Virus record (IMG/VR): IMGVR_UViG_3300008954_000045
Span: 1 to 64,000 of that record
DNA: 64,000 bases
Strand: one strand, 5' to 3'
Source: a virus
In this document: piece after piece, positions 61,685 to 64,000 of the stretch
How positions within the stretch are numbered: position 1 is the stretch's first letter
Layout of the letters: each line of letters opens with the position of its first letter
Program-made: the position numbers and the translations under genes
The notes under the pieces: model-generated
The model's input: only the letters and a program-made list of their open reading frames with translations
Databases searched by the model: none
Told to the model about the DNA's origin: nothing

Positions 61685-62605
61685 ATGTCTGATACCGACA
61701 ACGATGTTGTCTTGAATGCCGGTTCAGGTGGACCAAACATTAAGACACAATATGAACCAGCAGCATCTGGTTCGAGTGCTGGGCACTACCAACTGATGAT
61801 GATGGCATTTGACGGATCTAACGCAACCGCTGATGTTGCTTCTAGATCTAATCCATATCCCGTTGACATTCCAATCGGAGAAACTATTGTTGGTGGATAT
61901 ATCCAAGACATGTATTCTGCTCTTACCGCCGATGGTGCGGGAGGAACAGCGTTTTACGTTGATATCAGTCCGGCTAGCGAAATTACCGTATCTGCCATTG
62001 TTGAAGATTTAATAATTGGTATTACTACTGAAGGTTCATTCGCTCAAATTGGTGTATATGGTACTGGTGGAACTGCTGTTGGAATAACAGGTTCTGTTTA
62101 TATTTTAGACACTGCATCAGTAACAGGAACAGTAGCAGTTGATTCAACTTCCCTTATAGGAATTAGTGGATCGCCCGATGTAATCTCTACAGTGGGTATT
62201 CCTGTTTTTGGTACTGGTGGGACAGCAGTAGGAATAACTGGTTCTGTTTATGTTCTTGACCACGCATCAGTAACAGGTGATGTGGCTGTTACTTCGATGC
62301 CGGCAGTCGATGTGAACATCTCCACTGGCATCACCAATGGTTCTTTTGTTGGAGATTATACGTCAGGAATAGTTGTCGGTAGTGGTTCGTTGTCGAGTGG
62401 TGTTCGAGTCACAGCATTTAGTACCGGAATAAGTACCGATTACGTTTATGTTGGTGCTACACTAGCATATGGTTCAGAAAGTCTAACAGGATATGGTTTC
62501 CCATTAAGAGAGATGGAGTCGGTATTCGTCGAAGTCAACAATCTCAGTAAGGTATATGTAATATCAGATAACACATCTGTTGATATTCGTTGGATAGCAA
62601 GTTAA
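61685..62605 (+). CDS. unknown late virion-like protein with internal repeat
   Basis: Not recognised. The 306-aa product starts DTDNDVVLNAGSGGPNIKTQ and is rich in Gly, Thr, Val and Ser with beta character and no Cys or Trp except one Trp near the end. It has two 50-residue-spaced repeats (GTGGTAVGITGSVYILDTAS and GTGGTAVGITGSVYVLDHAS, 62061 and 62211). The start resembles minor head or decoration proteins of marine phages as I recall, which is weak. It has a strong late promoter and SD, so it is probably an abundant virion protein. Confidence 0.75.
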   Translation: MSDTDNDVVLNAGSGGPNIKTQYEPAASGSSAGHYQLMMMAFDGSNATADVASRSNPYPVDIPIGETIVGGYIQDMYSALTADGAGGTAFYVDISPASEITVSAIVEDLIIGITTEGSFAQIGVYGTGGTAVGITGSVYILDTASVTGTVAVDSTSLIGISGSPDVISTVGIPVFGTGGTAVGITGSVYVLDHASVTGDVAVTSMPAVDVNISTGITNGSFVGDYTSGIVVGSGSLSSGVRVTAFSTGISTDYVYVGATLAYGSESLTGYGFPLREMESVFVEVNNLSKVYVISDNTSVDIRWIAS

Positions 62606-62608
62606 TAG

Positions 62609-63604
62609 ATGTCACAATATAAGTTCAATCCAGCAAAAAAGCAGGATATCTTTCATGATCAGCAGATAGACACCCCGCTCAAAAAGCATTCAAAAATCTA
62701 CCCAGCAAATGACTGTTCTATCTCAAGAGAGAATCCAAATCGAAAACTACCAGATTCTAATGTGCTGGTTGCTGGGTTTGATGCAACTGGTAAATTCAAT
62801 CACATTATTCCATCAGGAACCACGCATGGATATTGGACTCTTGCAGGCATAAACCCCACCTCACCAGAAGATGGTGCGGGTGCAAGTGGTGATTATGTTG
62901 CACGAATATTGATGGATTTTGATTTGGAAGATGCAGGAATTACTCTGGGGGATGCTATCGAGAGAGCATCTCTTCAGTTGACCGTATTCCAATCAAAAAC
63001 AATCAACGATTCAAACACATATAATTTTGATTTCTTCCGATTTCATCCAGGCACCACAATTAGTAGTGTAGGGTATACTAATCTGTTTACAAAAAATGCA
63101 ACATGGTACGAATATGACTACAGCGGTACAGGATTAACCACAGGAACATATGCCACTGGAGATTTTTCGGCGACGGACAGCAATCACGGAAACAATAGAT
63201 GGGATTACCAAGGGCTTGGAACTACAGGATCGACAGCAGAACATGAAGGTGGGGGAGATACCGGACAATGGGTTGATATTAGTGGTGGAACTTCATCGTC
63301 TCAAAGTGATTCATATTCAGATCATATTTACAAATACGCGATGGAGATGTCTCGGTGGGAAATTGTTGGTGGAGAGATGATATACCTTGATCTAACAGGT
63401 GCTGCAAGGGATGCCCTAGCAAACTATGAAGGAAAATTGCGTTTGATGATAAGACTAAGAGATGAACACCTCTATGACGGTACAGACACAGAGGCATTCA
63501 TCTCTTTTTATTCGTCTTCGTATATGAAAAATCCAAGCAACTTTTCCCAATCAAAGGGTGCTGAGATACCAACCTTGTCGATTGATTACTTCGACGTTAC
63601 TTGA
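62609..63604 (+). CDS. unknown beta-rich virion-like protein
   Basis: Not recognised with certainty. The 331-aa product follows the previous gene by 3 bases. The part from about residue 90 to 160 (ARILMDFDLEDAGITLGDAI, then ERASLQLTVFQSK and FFRFHPGTT) and later ARDALANYEGKLRLMIRLRD resemble the DNRLRE-type beta-sandwich found in surface-attached proteins. Aromatic and Ser/Thr-rich loops could bind carbohydrate. A head fibre or surface adhesin is a reasonable guess. Its stop overlaps the convergent next gene by 8 bases, leaving no room for a terminator. Confidence 0.7.
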   Translation: MSQYKFNPAKKQDIFHDQQIDTPLKKHSKIYPANDCSISRENPNRKLPDSNVLVAGFDATGKFNHIIPSGTTHGYWTLAGINPTSPEDGAGASGDYVARILMDFDLEDAGITLGDAIERASLQLTVFQSKTINDSNTYNFDFFRFHPGTTISSVGYTNLFTKNATWYEYDYSGTGLTTGTYATGDFSATDSNHGNNRWDYQGLGTTGSTAEHEGGGDTGQWVDISGGTSSSQSDSYSDHIYKYAMEMSRWEIVGGEMIYLDLTGAARDALANYEGKLRLMIRLRDEHLYDGTDTEAFISFYSSSYMKNPSNFSQSKGAEIPTLSIDYFDVT

Positions 63605-63998
63605 GTTTCTTTTTATTTTTGAATATTCTCTGTGCTTCTTTCCGAAGTTCCTCTCCAGAAAAACCCCGTGCTTCTGCTTCCTTGGTCGCTTCTTCTAAAA
63701 GTTTCTTGTTCTTTGCACAAGAAGAACATCCGCCAGATTTTTGTGGTTTCATATCATATCTTTCTTGGATTGTTTTTTTTGCTTCTTCGATAGCAGCAGC
63801 ATCATCGTATCCCTCTGCTTTTTTATTTTCAATCTCCTCTTGGAGTTCTTTCCGCCGTTTCTCGCACTCCGTGCATCCCTTTTTTTCTTGAGTTGGTTTG
63901 ATAAGATAAGAATCAACACCTTCAATTCTCAACTCAATTTGCTGTTTTCGTTCGGATTCTTCTTCTGTGTTGGGTTTGTAGTCACTAAACCCTGGCAT
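63597..63998 (-). CDS. small helical protein with two CxxC motifs
   Basis: Not recognised. The 133-aa product starts MPGFSDYKPNTEEESERKQQ near the right edge; no upstream sequence is available to confirm the start. It carries GCTECEKRRKELQEE near 41-55 and GCSSCAKNKKLLEEA near 89-103: the same CxxC followed by a charged helix, 48 residues apart. Together the two pairs could bind one zinc. The rest is Lys/Glu-rich helix. It may be a nucleic-acid- or polymerase-associated factor, which is conjecture. Confidence 0.65.
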   Translation of the reverse strand: MPGFSDYKPNTEEESERKQQIELRIEGVDSYLIKPTQEKKGCTECEKRRKELQEEIENKKAEGYDDAAAIEEAKKTIQERYDMKPQKSGGCSSCAKNKKLLEEATKEAEARGFSGEELRKEAQRIFKNKKKLK

Positions 63999-64000
63999 AT

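Overview
This window is a piece of a T4-type contractile-tailed phage (T4-like myovirus) genome. The evidence is an unmistakable and largely syntenic T4 core gene set: portal gp20, prohead core and protease gp67-gp21-gp22, major capsid gp23, neck gp13-14, tail completion gp15, terminase gp16-17, sheath gp18, tube gp19, baseplate gp48-53-27-5-25-6-8, gp4, gp26, gp32-59-33, gp55, gp47, UvsW and UvsY. The AT-rich sequence, the short gp23 (459 aa), a gp5 without a lysozyme domain, the giant DUF4815-like baseplate protein and the PAAR tip protein resemble marine T4-like phages rather than enteric ones. No photosynthesis genes are present in the window, and the host cannot be read from the sequence.

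Layout. (1) 1-4027, minus strand: replication, recombination and late transcription genes (gp47 fragment, gp55 late sigma, Sm-like protein, UvsW, dCMP deaminase, UvsY). (2) 4065-18019, minus: head, neck, packaging and tail-shaft module, read from right to left as gp13, 14, 15, 16, 17, 18, 19, 20, a 241-aa protein, gp67, 21, 22, 23 and a second tube-like protein. (3) 18065-26432, minus: two unknown small proteins, a beta-helix protein, two large tail fibres and a small coiled-coil protein. (4) 26432-54200, minus: baseplate and tail appendages, including two giant cysteine-rich collagen-containing paralogues (1602 and 1472 aa), a glycine-rich adhesin-like protein and a PAAR tip. (5) 54227-59760, plus: gp4, an unknown protein, a gp54-like tube initiator, gp26, a short ORF in the -1 frame, and the tape measure. 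(6) 59813-61591, minus: gp32-gp59-gp33 under a strong sigma70-type promoter. (7) 61685-63604, plus: two unknown, probably virion, proteins. (8) 63597-63998, minus: a small CxxC protein. Coding density is very high, genes often overlap as ATGA/TAATG/TGATG, and no gap exceeds about 85 bases. I saw no tRNA, CRISPR array or insertion sequence.

Regulation. A recurrent TATACATA box lies just before gp22, the tube-like protein after gp23, gp13, the 219-aa membrane protein and the plus-strand gene at 61685. This is very probably the phage version of the T4 late promoter (TATAAATA), read by gp55 with gp33 and the sliding clamp. Two host-type sigma70 promoters stand out: one drives gp33-gp59-gp32, and one near-perfect copy at 844-871 points antisense into the Sm-like gene.

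Most interesting points. The terminase gene gp17 is naturally broken inside an intein, giving an N part with 31 intein residues and a C part with 109. This is the architecture of the atypical split TerL inteins. The break point holds a 19-base relict of the intein's own insertion site; every mismatch is at a third codon position, and the relict read out of frame supplies the two stop codons that split the gene. Other points are a candidate -1 programmed frameshift from gp26 into the ORF before the tape measure, two in-frame tandem duplications in the tape measure, and the pair of giant Cys-rich virion proteins.
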